From Methanoregulaceae archaeon (lineage in GTDB: Archaea; Halobacteriota; Methanomicrobia; Methanomicrobiales; Methanospirillaceae): a stretch of 34,966 nucleotides of DNA. The notes under the pieces are model-generated. The model was not told the origin of the DNA and searched no databases. It worked only from the letters and a program-made list of their open reading frames with translations. Every line of letters starts with the position of its first letter. Positions within the stretch are counted from its first letter, which is position 1. This document shows positions 1 to 9,873 of the stretch, one piece after another. The translations under genes and the position numbers were made by a program. Where the stretch lies: the NCBI GenBank assembly GCA_028679315.1, contig JAJRBU010000091.1, positions 1-34,966 on the forward strand. Reading direction: 5' to 3'.

Positions 1-24
1 AAGCTGCACATACACTCTCTCTGC

Positions 25-1455
25 ATGCAGATGAAGATCGGAGGAAAGGAGGTATCCTCTGCAGATGAGCGGTGGATTCCGGTGATCAATCCTGCCACAG
101 GGGAGGAGATTGACCAGGTTCCAGAGGGAACACTCTATGAGGTGGATGATGCGGTCAGTTCCGCTCAGACTGCCTTCGACAACTGGGCAAAACGGACCGT
201 CAGGGAGAGGGGCATGATACTGTACCGGGCTGCAGGAACGGTCCGGGAACAACATCAGGAACTCGCCAGGCTTCTGACTACGGAACAGGGGAAGCCGCTC
301 CGGGACTCAGTGGATGAAATCAGGGGCTTTGCAAATATCCTTGAATTTTATGCAGGAATATCGGGTGCAATGCCGGGTGATTTTATAAGCCTGGGTTCTC
401 TGGGGGATGCCCTGGTGAAGAGAGAGCCCCTGGGGGTTTGTGGGGCTATCATCCCATGGAACATGCCTGCTATCATTATGGGATGGAAGGTGGCGCCCGC
501 CCTGCTTGCCGGAAATACCCTTGTCTTCAAGCCCTCATCCTCTGCTCCTCTCACCTGTCTAGCCCTCACATCCCTGCTTGAACGATCCGGTCTCCCAGGA
601 GGGGTCCTCAATGTAGTAACGGGGAGAGGGGAGGTAGTGGGTGAAGGAATTGTACGGCATCCGGCAGTCAGAAAAATCTCATTTACCGGGGACAGGATTA
701 CCGGAGGCCGGATTCAGGAACTGGCCAGATCGCAGCTGAAGGATCTTTCACTTGAACTGGGAGGGTCCGATCCCATGATCGTCTGGAAAGATGCTGATGT
801 GGGGAAGGCTGTCGCGGGTGCAATCAGGGGTCGCTTCTATAATGCCGGGCAGACCTGCACCGCGGTAAAAAGGCTGTACGTCCACCACGACATTGCAAAA
901 GAGTTTATCATCCGGCTCAAGAGCAAGGTGGACGAGATCAGGGTGGGAAATGGCATAGATCCAGGTACCGACATGGGTCCCCTGTCAGGCAGGGCACAAC
1001 TTGACAAGGTGATCTCCTTTATCAATACTGTTGAGAGGAAGGGGCAAGGTACCATTCTGACCGGAGGGACAGTCCTTTCAGGTCAAGCCTTTAAGAACGG
1101 ATTCTTCTATGCCCCGACACTCGTGACCGATACCGTCCCGGAATGTATCCTGCTTGAACAAGAGGTCTTCGGACCAGTACTTCCCATTGTTCCTGTCAAT
1201 GATCTCGAAACTGCGATAATAAAAGCTAATTCCACTCCGTACGGTCTTGGAGCCTCGGTCTGGACACGGGACCTGTCCATCGTTCGTGAGGTGTTTTCTT
1301 CGGTTGGCGCCGGGATTGTCTGGGTGAACCGGCATCTCACCCTCCCGCCAGAAGTTCCTTTTGGCGGAGTGAAAGAGAGTGGACTGGGAAGGGAGAACGG
1401 TATATCTGCATACAATTCCTATACACGGACAAAATCCCTCTATATGAACTGGTAA
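25..1455 (+). CDS. NAD(P)-dependent aldehyde dehydrogenase
   Basis: This cytoplasmic enzyme should oxidise an aldehyde to its carboxylate with NAD(P)+. The 476 aa match the usual ALDH length. Visible landmarks are the oxyanion Asn in IPWN (N146), the cofactor Lys in FKPS (K169), the general base Glu in LELGG (E244), the nucleophile Cys in GQTC (C278) and EVFGP near residue 380. The Rossmann-associated motif reads FTGDRITGG, where FTGS is more usual, so cofactor contact may differ. The substrate cannot be read from sequence; lactaldehyde and succinate semialdehyde are both plausible in methanogens. ATG at 25 and ATG at 31 are both possible starts. Neither has a clear ribosome site, and the window begins too close to judge the promoter. 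It converges with the ABC transporter operon. Confidence 0.9.
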   Translation: MQMKIGGKEVSSADERWIPVINPATGEEIDQVPEGTLYEVDDAVSSAQTAFDNWAKRTVRERGMILYRAAGTVREQHQELARLLTTEQGKPLRDSVDEIRGFANILEFYAGISGAMPGDFISLGSLGDALVKREPLGVCGAIIPWNMPAIIMGWKVAPALLAGNTLVFKPSSSAPLTCLALTSLLERSGLPGGVLNVVTGRGEVVGEGIVRHPAVRKISFTGDRITGGRIQELARSQLKDLSLELGGSDPMIVWKDADVGKAVAGAIRGRFYNAGQTCTAVKRLYVHHDIAKEFIIRLKSKVDEIRVGNGIDPGTDMGPLSGRAQLDKVISFINTVERKGQGTILTGGTVLSGQAFKNGFFYAPTLVTDTVPECILLEQEVFGPVLPIVPVNDLETAIIKANSTPYGLGASVWTRDLSIVREVFSSVGAGIVWVNRHLTLPPEVPFGGVKESGLGRENGISAYNSYTRTKSLYMNW

Positions 1456-1586
1456 CTCTCATCCCGATTCGCTTTTCGTACAGCGAGTTCCCTCACATCT
1501 CTCACATATTGGAGCAAAGGTAATCCCAAACAGGTTTGATTGCGGCTTGGCATACTTACCTGTAATCGTTCCATGTTTCTGGACCC

Positions 1587-2753
1587 CTATTCATGCCGCA
1601 GCGCATCGATCGGATTCAGATTCGATGCTTTCCACGCCGGATAGAGTCCTGAAATGAGGCTTGTGCCAAGGCCAAAGCCAACTCCATAAACAATATACAC
1701 GAGACTTGATGGGACGAAGAGATACTCGGTGGTCTGGAGCATCACCATGCTCACTGCGTAACCACCAATAATTGAGAGGGCCCCGCCGATTGCACTTCCG
1801 ATAAGGCCCAGGATGAGGGCTTCATAGAGGAACATGCGTCTTACTTCCTTTCTTTGCGTTCCGATACTCCGGATCACGCCAATCTCCTTGATCCGTTCGG
1901 TGACCGACATCAGCATGATGTTCAAAATGCTCACCCCTGCAACGATAAGGGATATACCCCCGATGACAGTGGTGAACATAGAGATCTGGCCAAACGTTGT
2001 GAGGATCGTCTCAAGAATTGCCTTTGTATCGATTACATCAACAGTCGTCTCTTTCCGGTTCATTGTCCGGTCAATGGCATCTTTCACCTCCTCAATCTGA
2101 TTGAGATCTTTGACCTTGACAATAACCTGGTTATACTCTTCCTGCTCGAACGCCTGCCGGAACCACTGGTCTTCGACAACAATCCCGAAATCAGGATTGA
2201 TATCAAATCCCATCCCTCTTTCTTTAAGGATTCCCACAACTCTGACTGATCCCTTCTCTCCAAGGTTGATCCGGGATCCGACCTTGATATCGTTCTCTTC
2301 AGCAAAAGTGGATCCTACCATTGCACCGGATGAGCCTCGGAGAAATGAGCCGTCTTCAATCTCGAGAAGTAGGGGGATGTCATCAGATTTGAGACCGTAT
2401 ACCGTTCCTACCGTATCCTCTGACCCTATCTTCATCCGCGAACTCCCCGAATACACGGGGATGGTAACATGCGGGGTGGCTGCACGTCGGATCTGTTCAA
2501 CATCACGTTCGGAAAGAAGGTTGGAGGACTGACTTCCCCCAAATCCCATTCCCCCTACATGGGGAGTGACAATGATTGAGTCCCCGACCGTAGAGAGGCT
2601 GTCAGAGATGGCGAGGACCAGACTGTTCCCAAGAATTCCCATCGAGACGATGGTCACTACTCCGATTATGATTCCAAGGATGGCAAGGAGGGAGCGAAGC
2701 CAGTGGAGCCTGACATTCCTCTGTGCAAGTTCAAAGAACATCAGGGAATGCAT
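1587..2753 (-). CDS. MacB-type ABC transporter permease
   Basis: This is the membrane subunit of a MacB/FtsX-superfamily ABC transporter. Such proteins usually move or mechanically act on substrates outside the membrane rather than import them. It has one N-terminal helix (AILGIIIGVVTIVSMG), a large extracytoplasmic domain of about 200 residues, then three C-terminal helices, which is the MacB topology. The C-terminal region has the family signature ERIKEIGVIRSIG. The chosen ATG at 2753 is preceded by GGAGAAGGAG about 10 nt upstream. An in-frame TTG at 2816 would add 21 residues and overlap the ATPase gene. It is the last gene of the yip1-CARDB-ATPase-permease operon. No substrate is indicated. 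Confidence 0.9.
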   Translation of the reverse strand: MHSLMFFELAQRNVRLHWLRSLLAILGIIIGVVTIVSMGILGNSLVLAISDSLSTVGDSIIVTPHVGGMGFGGSQSSNLLSERDVEQIRRAATPHVTIPVYSGSSRMKIGSEDTVGTVYGLKSDDIPLLLEIEDGSFLRGSSGAMVGSTFAEENDIKVGSRINLGEKGSVRVVGILKERGMGFDINPDFGIVVEDQWFRQAFEQEEYNQVIVKVKDLNQIEEVKDAIDRTMNRKETTVDVIDTKAILETILTTFGQISMFTTVIGGISLIVAGVSILNIMLMSVTERIKEIGVIRSIGTQRKEVRRMFLYEALILGLIGSAIGGALSIIGGYAVSMVMLQTTEYLFVPSSLVYIVYGVGFGLGTSLISGLYPAWKASNLNPIDALRHE

Positions 2754-2796
2754 GGATAGACTGCTCCTTCTCCCGAATCTTTGGATCCCCTCATAT

Positions 2797-3498
2797 TCAT
2801 GATATCTTTCCGTCAACGATCCGTATTACCCGGTGGGCATATTCTGCTATGGATGGATCATGGGTGACCATGATGATCGTTTTTCCCCGATTCCTGTTGA
2901 GATCATCAAGAAGATGCATTATTGCTGCGCCGGTTTTTGAATCGAGGTTGCCTGTCGGTTCATCAGCAAGCAGGATCTCGGGGTCATTGACAAGTGCGCG
3001 CGCTATTGCAACCCGCTGTTGCTGGCCTCCGGACAATTCACTGGGCTTATGTGAGAACAGTGTTTCATCGAGATCCATTGCCTCCAATACTTCTTTGCAG
3101 CGGTCGAGGCATTCCCGGCTCCCGGTTTTTAGGATCAAGGGATATTGTACATTTTCAAGCGCGGTCAGCAATGGGAGAAGGTTGAACTGCTGGAATATGA
3201 ATCCAAGATAATCCCGCCTTAGAATCGTGAGATCTTCATCGCTCATACCACGGATGTTCCTACCCTTGATACAGAGGTTGCCGGCCGTCGGGGTATCAAG
3301 GCACCCCATCAGGTTGAGGAGAGTAGATTTTCCCGAGCCTGAAGGGCCCATGATGGCAATAAAATCTCCCTTTCCAATGTCCAGGCTTACCTTGTCGAGT
3401 GCCACCACATCTCCTCCCGGAAGGGGGTATACTTTAGTCACCTCGCGGAACCTGATGATGGTGTCACCGTCACACTCCAAATTTATCGCTTCTTCCAT
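2797..3498 (-). CDS. ABC transporter ATP-binding protein (MacB/LolD type)
   Basis: This 233-aa ATPase powers the adjacent permease. Motifs in order are Walker A GPSGSGKST (51-59), a Q-loop FQQF near 102-105, the signature LSGGQQQ (155-161), Walker B ILLADEP (175-181) and the switch His in VTHD (H213). Its length and the NLDSKTG stretch after Walker B are typical of the LolD/MacB ATPase group. Its ATG lies inside the last codons of the preceding CARDB-like gene (16-nt overlap), so the two are probably translationally coupled. The downstream permease begins 43 nt after its stop, or overlaps if the TTG start is used. No ribosome site is clear, which fits coupling. Confidence 0.95.
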   Translation of the reverse strand: MEEAINLECDGDTIIRFREVTKVYPLPGGDVVALDKVSLDIGKGDFIAIMGPSGSGKSTLLNLMGCLDTPTAGNLCIKGRNIRGMSDEDLTILRRDYLGFIFQQFNLLPLLTALENVQYPLILKTGSRECLDRCKEVLEAMDLDETLFSHKPSELSGGQQQRVAIARALVNDPEILLADEPTGNLDSKTGAAIMHLLDDLNRNRGKTIIMVTHDPSIAEYAHRVIRIVDGKIS

Positions 3499-4625
3499 GA
3501 GTACCAGATGGCACCCCCAATTACCGCAACCGAGACAAGAATAACGGCAATGATGGGTGGTGAAATACCAGATGAACGCTCTTTCACACTGTTCTTGGGA
3601 GGTATGACTATCGGAGTGGCGCGCTGGTAGGGATTGCCGTCCACGTCACGATACTTTACGTTGACCTGAACCTGACTGGTATTTTCGGCAAGGAATGTGA
3701 TCTCAAAACTTGAGAAATCGTCAGGCTGGAGAGATCCCACAACATACTCCCGATACGGATTCACTGGTTGAGCACCGTCACCGACCGAAAGCACGACTGA
3801 ATTTGCCACTTCAAGACCTGCGTTGGTAACATCCCCGGTAAGGGTGTATTTCCCGTTTTCATATTCAACAAGGATATTTGAGAGAATAGGGTCGGCCTGC
3901 TTTTTTGATTCCCCAAAGACGATAGGAAGCGATACGAGAGAAGAATGGGGATTAATCCCATTCTTGTAATCAACAATAATATCAAGCTTGGTTGACTCCT
4001 GTGGGGTGATATTGAGCGAGACCTGCCGGGCCTGATCAGGATCCAGAGTCCCAATAAAGGAACTCGAGGGGGCCGGATCGAGAGCAGCTCCCCGGAAATG
4101 GACAATCACGCTCCCAACGGAATTATCCCTCGGATTCCCCACCATGATATCGATCTGTTCCTTTCTTCCAACGCTATAAGAATCGGGTTTATTGAGGACT
4201 GAAATTTCGAGTGGATCGTTTTCCACGCGAACCTGGACCGGATACCGGAGGTACCCGGCATCACGGAAGTCGAGGGAGAAACTTGGGTAATAAATCCCGG
4301 GTGGAACATCCGCCTTTATGGTGAAGGTAAACAGCATCCGGTTGCCGGCACCAACATTCGTCGTGGTATCATAGGAGCTTGAAAGGATTGAGATATCGGC
4401 ATCATACATCGTTGCCCTCCGTATCGCGACACTGTCCTGTCCGTTATTCACTATCTCTATCGTGACGATGCCGGTATCACCCTCAAAGAAAACGCCGGGA
4501 TTGATATCGACGCTCGAAACCTCGATCTGAGCTGCGCCATCGCCAGTGTCCTGGGCTACCACAAGGGGAATGAACTGGGAACAGGCAATCAATCCGAAAA
4601 TTACCAGTACAATACTCGATTTCAT
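3483..4625 (-). CDS. Secreted, membrane-anchored protein with CARDB/Ig-like repeats
   Basis: This 380-aa protein has an N-terminal signal segment (hydrophobic stretch VLVIFGLIACSQFIPLVVA), a long beta-rich extracellular region and a C-terminal helix (PPIIAVILVSVAVIGGAIW) followed by the basic tail KKR. It should therefore stand on the outer face of the membrane, anchored at its C-terminus. Phrases such as VTIEIVNNGQDSVAI and TGDVTNAGLEVANSVVL are typical of CARDB-like beta-sandwich modules in archaeal surface proteins; I see about three. The start is ATG 4625: GGAGG lies 6 nt upstream and the ATG overlaps the yip1 stop as TGATG. A GTG one codon earlier is less likely. Its place beside a MacB-like ABC pair suggests an extracellular partner of the transporter. 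That role is inferred. Confidence 0.85.
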   Translation of the reverse strand: MKSSIVLVIFGLIACSQFIPLVVAQDTGDGAAQIEVSSVDINPGVFFEGDTGIVTIEIVNNGQDSVAIRRATMYDADISILSSSYDTTTNVGAGNRMLFTFTIKADVPPGIYYPSFSLDFRDAGYLRYPVQVRVENDPLEISVLNKPDSYSVGRKEQIDIMVGNPRDNSVGSVIVHFRGAALDPAPSSSFIGTLDPDQARQVSLNITPQESTKLDIIVDYKNGINPHSSLVSLPIVFGESKKQADPILSNILVEYENGKYTLTGDVTNAGLEVANSVVLSVGDGAQPVNPYREYVVGSLQPDDFSSFEITFLAENTSQVQVNVKYRDVDGNPYQRATPIVIPPKNSVKERSSGISPPIIAVILVSVAVIGGAIWYSWKKR

Positions 4626-5314
4626 CACGATCCTCCGATAAAAGGCGTTCCGATAAACGCCATATACAGGGTATAGATCGCAAAAATGACGACGGGAATA
4701 AGAACCACGATGATGCCATTACGAAATGAAAGGGCCCGCGCATGCCTGATACCAAAGATCCAGAGGTTAGCACTCCATGCAAGGAAGATTACCGAGAGGA
4801 TAGATGAGATCTGGGTATACTCCCGGAATGCCGGATCCGCAAGAATATCGCTCATGACACGCTGCACAGCGGCAGGATCCTGGATATTTGAGATGACTGG
4901 TACTTCTACCATGGGGAGATAATAGAGGGATACAATGGCGGAAATGATCACCCCTATGATGACAGGAACAAGACCATATCCTACGAATTCGAGAGTACGC
5001 CTGAATGTGCCGCTTCCTGTAAAAGCCATGGAGAGAAGATAGAATACACCCGAAAAAATGAGCCACCAGATGATGATAAAGGCAAAAAATGCAGATATTG
5101 CACTGATAATTCCCATTACTGAAGCCATACCCTCTCCTGCAGCCGCGGAAAACAAACCTGTATAAATTCCGGACAGCAGGTACGCTCCAGCCGCAGCGAT
5201 GATTGCGCCTATTATCACAATAATTCCGGGAATCTTCAGATCCTCAGCCTCCTTTATCCGTTCACTGAAAAATGCGTCGGGGCGAAGAAGGAGTAACGGT
5301 AGCATCCCTTTCAT
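4625..5314 (-). CDS. Yip1-domain polytopic membrane protein
   Basis: This 229-aa protein has about five hydrophobic helices, beginning after a short amphipathic N-terminus (ERIKEAEDLKIPG). The pattern is that of prokaryotic Yip1 (YIPF-like) proteins: a leading RPDAFF-like motif and helices containing GYGLVPVIIG and WSANLWIFGIRHA. Its function is unknown. It is the first gene of the operon with the CARDB-like protein and the ABC pair, so it may assist assembly or mark the transporter's membrane site. ATG 5314 has no obvious ribosome site; a second ATG three codons in is also possible. Two 9-bp direct repeats 29-57 nt upstream may control the operon. Confidence 0.8.
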   Translation of the reverse strand: MKGMLPLLLLRPDAFFSERIKEAEDLKIPGIIVIIGAIIAAAGAYLLSGIYTGLFSAAAGEGMASVMGIISAISAFFAFIIIWWLIFSGVFYLLSMAFTGSGTFRRTLEFVGYGLVPVIIGVIISAIVSLYYLPMVEVPVISNIQDPAAVQRVMSDILADPAFREYTQISSILSVIFLAWSANLWIFGIRHARALSFRNGIIVVLIPVVIFAIYTLYMAFIGTPFIGGS

Positions 5315-5342
5315 ATGAATCAGAGTAATTTTTGAGTTGTAA

Positions 5343-5371
5343 GTCTATCAACATTCCCCTGTGTCTATCAA
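5343..5371 (-). promoter_or_regulatory. Paired 9-bp direct repeats upstream of the yip1-ABC operon
   Basis: On the minus strand TTGATAGAC occurs twice (5371-5363 and 5351-5343), spaced exactly 20 nt apart, about two DNA helical turns. The pair lies 29-57 nt upstream of the yip1 ATG, next to an A/T-rich stretch (AAAAATTA) that may be the TATA region. Perfect repeats on one face of the helix are typical of binding sites for a dimeric regulator. No regulator gene is adjacent. The repeats are seen directly; the role is inferred. Confidence 0.45.
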
Positions 5372-5407
5372 GGGAGGGAGGGGTCCTGCCGCAGAGAGGT
5401 TATTTGC

Positions 5408-6343
5408 TCAAAAGAACTCCTTTCTCCAGAAAAAGGCAATTCCGATTACTGAGGCCAGGATAGAGAAGGCGATTACTATAAGGAACGCGTAAGGGCTGTG
5501 CTGGAATGGCAGCTCGACGTTCATCCCATAGATACTTGCCACAAGTGTCGGAATCATCAGGATAATAGTGACGGTGGTTAGGAGCTTGATGATCACGTTC
5601 AGGTTATTTGAGATGATGGAAGCAAAGGCGTCCATCATACCCGAAAGGATGCTTGTATAGATATTTGCCATCTCAATAGCCTGCTTGTTCTCGATCACCA
5701 CTTCTTCAAAAATATCCCGGTCATCTTCAGCCATCTTCATGCAACCGGACGTGTTGAACTTCTCGAGCATGAGTGCATTTGAACGGAGAGATGTGATAAA
5801 GAACACCAGGCTTTTTTCCGCATTAAGCAGCCTGATCAGCTGCACGTTCCGGAGCGCCTTGTGGAGATCATTTTCGATGGCGCTGGTCATGCGGTTGATC
5901 TCTTTTAAATAACGGAGAAACATCAGGGAGGTGCGGAGGAAGAGAAGGAGGACAAAACGTGTCCTGTTCTCTGTCGAGAAGTTCCGGACTTTTCCGTTCA
6001 GGAACTCCTGGACCACATCGACTTCGGTCAGGGTGATAGTGATGACCAGGCCCTGTGTAAGGATAATACCGACCGGAAGCGTGGTGAAGGGAATATCGGC
6101 TTCGGTGGCTTCCCGACGGGGGGTCCGGAGAACGATGAGAGTATTTCCCTCCTCCCGTTCAATACGAGCCCGTTCATCGACATCGAGAGGATCGGTGAGA
6201 AAATCCGTTGGAATACTGAACCGTGTTATCAGGTCTTCAATCTCAGCCGGGCTCGGGTTGACAACGTTCACCCATGCACCGCTCTCGTAAGAAGTGATGG
6301 TCTCAAGGCCATTTCGCTCACCGGTCTTGTAGATGGTGATCAT
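5408..6343 (-). CDS. corA: CorA-family Mg2+/divalent cation transporter
   Basis: This 310-aa protein should form a pentameric channel for Mg2+ (or Co2+/Ni2+) uptake. It has a long soluble N-terminal domain, a long helix rich in charged residues, and two C-terminal helices. The defining YGMN loop between the helices is at about 272-275, followed by a hydrophobic second helix and the basic end WRKEFF. The start is ATG 6343, with GGGGTG about 6 nt upstream. An upstream in-frame extension of 15 residues lacks family similarity. It is transcribed towards the yip1 operon but separated by 93 nt, so it is probably its own unit. A perfect 8-bp inverted repeat lies 63-89 nt upstream. Confidence 0.93.
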   Translation of the reverse strand: MITIYKTGERNGLETITSYESGAWVNVVNPSPAEIEDLITRFSIPTDFLTDPLDVDERARIEREEGNTLIVLRTPRREATEADIPFTTLPVGIILTQGLVITITLTEVDVVQEFLNGKVRNFSTENRTRFVLLLFLRTSLMFLRYLKEINRMTSAIENDLHKALRNVQLIRLLNAEKSLVFFITSLRSNALMLEKFNTSGCMKMAEDDRDIFEEVVIENKQAIEMANIYTSILSGMMDAFASIISNNLNVIIKLLTTVTIILMIPTLVASIYGMNVELPFQHSPYAFLIVIAFSILASVIGIAFFWRKEFF

Positions 6344-6405
6344 GATAGCACCCCAGGCTGTTGTTTCCCATAGGAACAGGCATCCCACTTGATGCAGTAT
6401 GTCCG

Positions 6406-6432
6406 GATAAAGGTGGCATTCGATCCTTTATC
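6406..6432 (-). promoter_or_regulatory. 8-bp inverted repeat in the corA upstream region
   Basis: GATAAAGG (6406-6413) and CCTTTATC (6425-6432) are perfect inverted copies separated by 11 nt. They lie 63-89 nt upstream of the corA start in an otherwise non-coding 290-nt gap. The dyad could be an operator for a metal-responsive repressor or a stem in the leader RNA. I could not identify a TATA box firmly enough to decide. Apart from this dyad I see nothing recognisable in the gap 6344-6634. Confidence 0.35.
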
Positions 6433-6634
6433 TCTCCTTCGCAGCAACCAGGAGTATAGCGGTGGGTAATGTGGATTCAAGAAAAAGAGGTATTGACCGG
6501 ACACAGACCTTTCAAGGAAATACGGATTATTGTCAATTCTTGCAGCCCCCATGTAATAATAAGTTGAAAACGAGGGGTTTGAGGTTTAATGTTTGGAAGA
6601 GGGATGAGGATGAGGAGAATAAATTGCTTGAACA

Positions 6635-7768
6635 TCAAGTGAGGTTTTTGATTCGGCGCACAGCCTCCTGGAGGCATTCCATTGAGGTTGCATAGGAGAT
6701 CCGCTGCCACCCGGGAGTATTGAATGCAGATCCGGGAGTGACTGCTACCAGCCCTTTTTCAAGCCAAATCCGTGCAGTCTCAATATCATCTCCTCCTGTA
6801 TTCACAAATGCGTAGAATGCGCCTTCAGCAGGAGCTACAGGATAGCCCATCAGGAGCAGCTCCTGCACGAGGAAATCCCTCCTCCTGTTAAACTCTTTTC
6901 GCATTGTGTCGACACATGACTGGTCGGAGGTGAGGGCTGCAACACCACCATACATGGCAAACGTTGTCGGATGACTGATCGAGTGCTGCTGCACCTTGGA
7001 CATCTGGTTGATAATCACCGTCGGGGCAACAGCCCATCCAAGTCTCCAACCCGTCATAGCATATGCCTTTGAAAATCCGTTCACCGTGATGGTCCGCTCC
7101 GCCATGTCCCGAATCGATGCAAGGGAGATGTGGTCCTTGCCATAGATCAGTTTCTCGTATATCTCATCGGAAAGCGAGAAAAGATCATAATCCTCACACA
7201 GGTCGGCGATCAGGCCAAGCGATGGCCGGGTAAGGATTGCCCCGGACGGATTTGACGGGGAATTGATCACAATCATCCTTGTCTTTGCAGTGATCTTTTC
7301 AAGAATTGACTCATCAACCTGGAATGTCCTAGTATTGAGGGGATGGTGGACTGGTTTTCCTCCAGCCATCCGTACGCATGGTTCATATGATACCCACGAC
7401 GGATCAAGGATGATCACTTCATCACCTGGGTTCAGCACCGCAACCATGGCATCATAGATGGCATCTTTGGCACCGCAGGTAACAATAACCTGCCTGGTTG
7501 TGCAGGGTATCTTATTTTCCCGATCCGTTTTTGTCGAAATTGCCGAGAGCAGTTCCGGAATCCCGTTGCTCGGAGCATAATGGGTCTCCCCGCGAATCAG
7601 TGCCTGGATACAGGCCTCCTTGATATGGGCGGGGGTATCGAAGTCCGGCTCACCTATCGAAAGGCTGATGACATCAAAGCCCTGCCGCTGCATTTGCCGT
7701 GCTTTTTCAGAGATTTCAAGCGTTGCAGATGGAGCGATTCCGGTAATTATTCTCGAGAGCTCTCTCAT
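6635..7768 (-). CDS. PLP-dependent class I aminotransferase (aspartate aminotransferase family)
   Basis: This 377-aa cytoplasmic enzyme should transfer amino groups between an amino acid and a 2-oxoacid. Fold-type I landmarks are NSPSNPSG (substrate/PLP region), SDEIYEKL (PLP-ring Asp and Tyr) and the Schiff-base Lys in NGFSKAYAMTGWRLGW (about K234), with the conserved Arg near the C-terminus. The pattern matches the archaeal AspB/aromatic group (subfamily I-gamma). The exact substrate is not determinable. ATG 7768 overlaps the ribH stop as ATGA; a GTG five codons earlier also exists. It is the last gene of the aminotransferase-ribC-ribH-aminotransferase operon, and its link to flavin synthesis is unclear. 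Confidence 0.92.
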   Translation of the reverse strand: MRELSRIITGIAPSATLEISEKARQMQRQGFDVISLSIGEPDFDTPAHIKEACIQALIRGETHYAPSNGIPELLSAISTKTDRENKIPCTTRQVIVTCGAKDAIYDAMVAVLNPGDEVIILDPSWVSYEPCVRMAGGKPVHHPLNTRTFQVDESILEKITAKTRMIVINSPSNPSGAILTRPSLGLIADLCEDYDLFSLSDEIYEKLIYGKDHISLASIRDMAERTITVNGFSKAYAMTGWRLGWAVAPTVIINQMSKVQQHSISHPTTFAMYGGVAALTSDQSCVDTMRKEFNRRRDFLVQELLLMGYPVAPAEGAFYAFVNTGGDDIETARIWLEKGLVAVTPGSAFNTPGWQRISYATSMECLQEAVRRIKNLT

Positions 7769-8172
7769 GCCAATCTCTGGCACATTTTTACGGCAGATTC
7801 AACGGCGCGTTTCGCATAATCGATCCGCTCGCTCGCCTCCAGACGTGTCATCCCCGGTCCTGATATTCCGAGTGTGACCGGTTTTTCGAATTCAAGGGAG
7901 AGATCGATAATTTTTCGGGCAGCATGCTGGACGACAATCTCGTCGTGCTGTGTGGCACCCTCAATTACGCAGCCTATCGTGACGACCGCATCCACCAGTC
8001 CCTTCTTCAGCATCCTTTTCACGGCAAGGGGCATATCATAGGTTCCCGGGACATACATGCAATCTGTCACTTCGGCACCAAGGAACGAGGCGTGCTCCCG
8101 CCCTTCCACTTCCATCATATAAGTGATATCCCGGTTGAACTCCGAGACAACGAAACCGAGTTTCACGTTCAT
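7765..8172 (-). CDS. ribH: 6,7-dimethyl-8-ribityllumazine synthase
   Basis: RibH condenses 5-amino-6-ribitylaminouracil with 3,4-dihydroxy-2-butanone 4-phosphate to make lumazine, the penultimate step of riboflavin synthesis. The 135-aa length is normal. Landmarks are the substrate-binding SEFNRDI segment (F12, N13), VPGTYDMPLA (41-50), the catalytic His in GATQHDEIV (H76) and a conserved acidic/Arg segment near the C-terminus. The ATG is preceded by a purine-rich GAGAGGGAAA. It follows ribC after 56 nt, and its last codons contain the start of the class I aminotransferase gene. Its pyrimidine substrate is also the CofH substrate in F420 synthesis, encoded a few kb away. Confidence 0.95.
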   Translation of the reverse strand: MNVKLGFVVSEFNRDITYMMEVEGREHASFLGAEVTDCMYVPGTYDMPLAVKRMLKKGLVDAVVTIGCVIEGATQHDEIVVQHAARKIIDLSLEFEKPVTLGISGPGMTRLEASERIDYAKRAVESAVKMCQRLA

Positions 8173-8228
8173 ATCTTTCCCTCTCTAGATATCTCCCACT
8201 GATAATTCATAAACAAATGCCACTCCAT

Positions 8229-9817
<1,589 letters not shown>

Positions 9818-9832
9818 ATTATCAGCCCATAG

Positions 9833-9858
9833 TATTTTAATAATGACGGGATATAAGT
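9833..9858. promoter_or_regulatory. Overlapping divergent promoters of purE and the riboflavin operon
   Basis: Between the divergent starts (9817 and 9874) lie two A/T-rich boxes. TTTTAATAA around 9835-9843 is about 35 nt before the purE ATG. CTTATAT on the minus strand (about 9856-9850) is about 36 nt before the aminotransferase ATG. Each position suits an archaeal TATA box with a ~10-nt leader. Each box lies in the start region of the other unit, so the two polymerases may compete. Inferred from spacing only. Confidence 0.4.
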
Positions 9859-9873
9859 GTGGATGACGAATCA

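Noticed and set aside
6462-6695. 77-codon plus-strand frame overlapping the 3' end of the class I aminotransferase gene
   Set aside because: It overlaps a confident gene and has no domain, so I treat it as chance.
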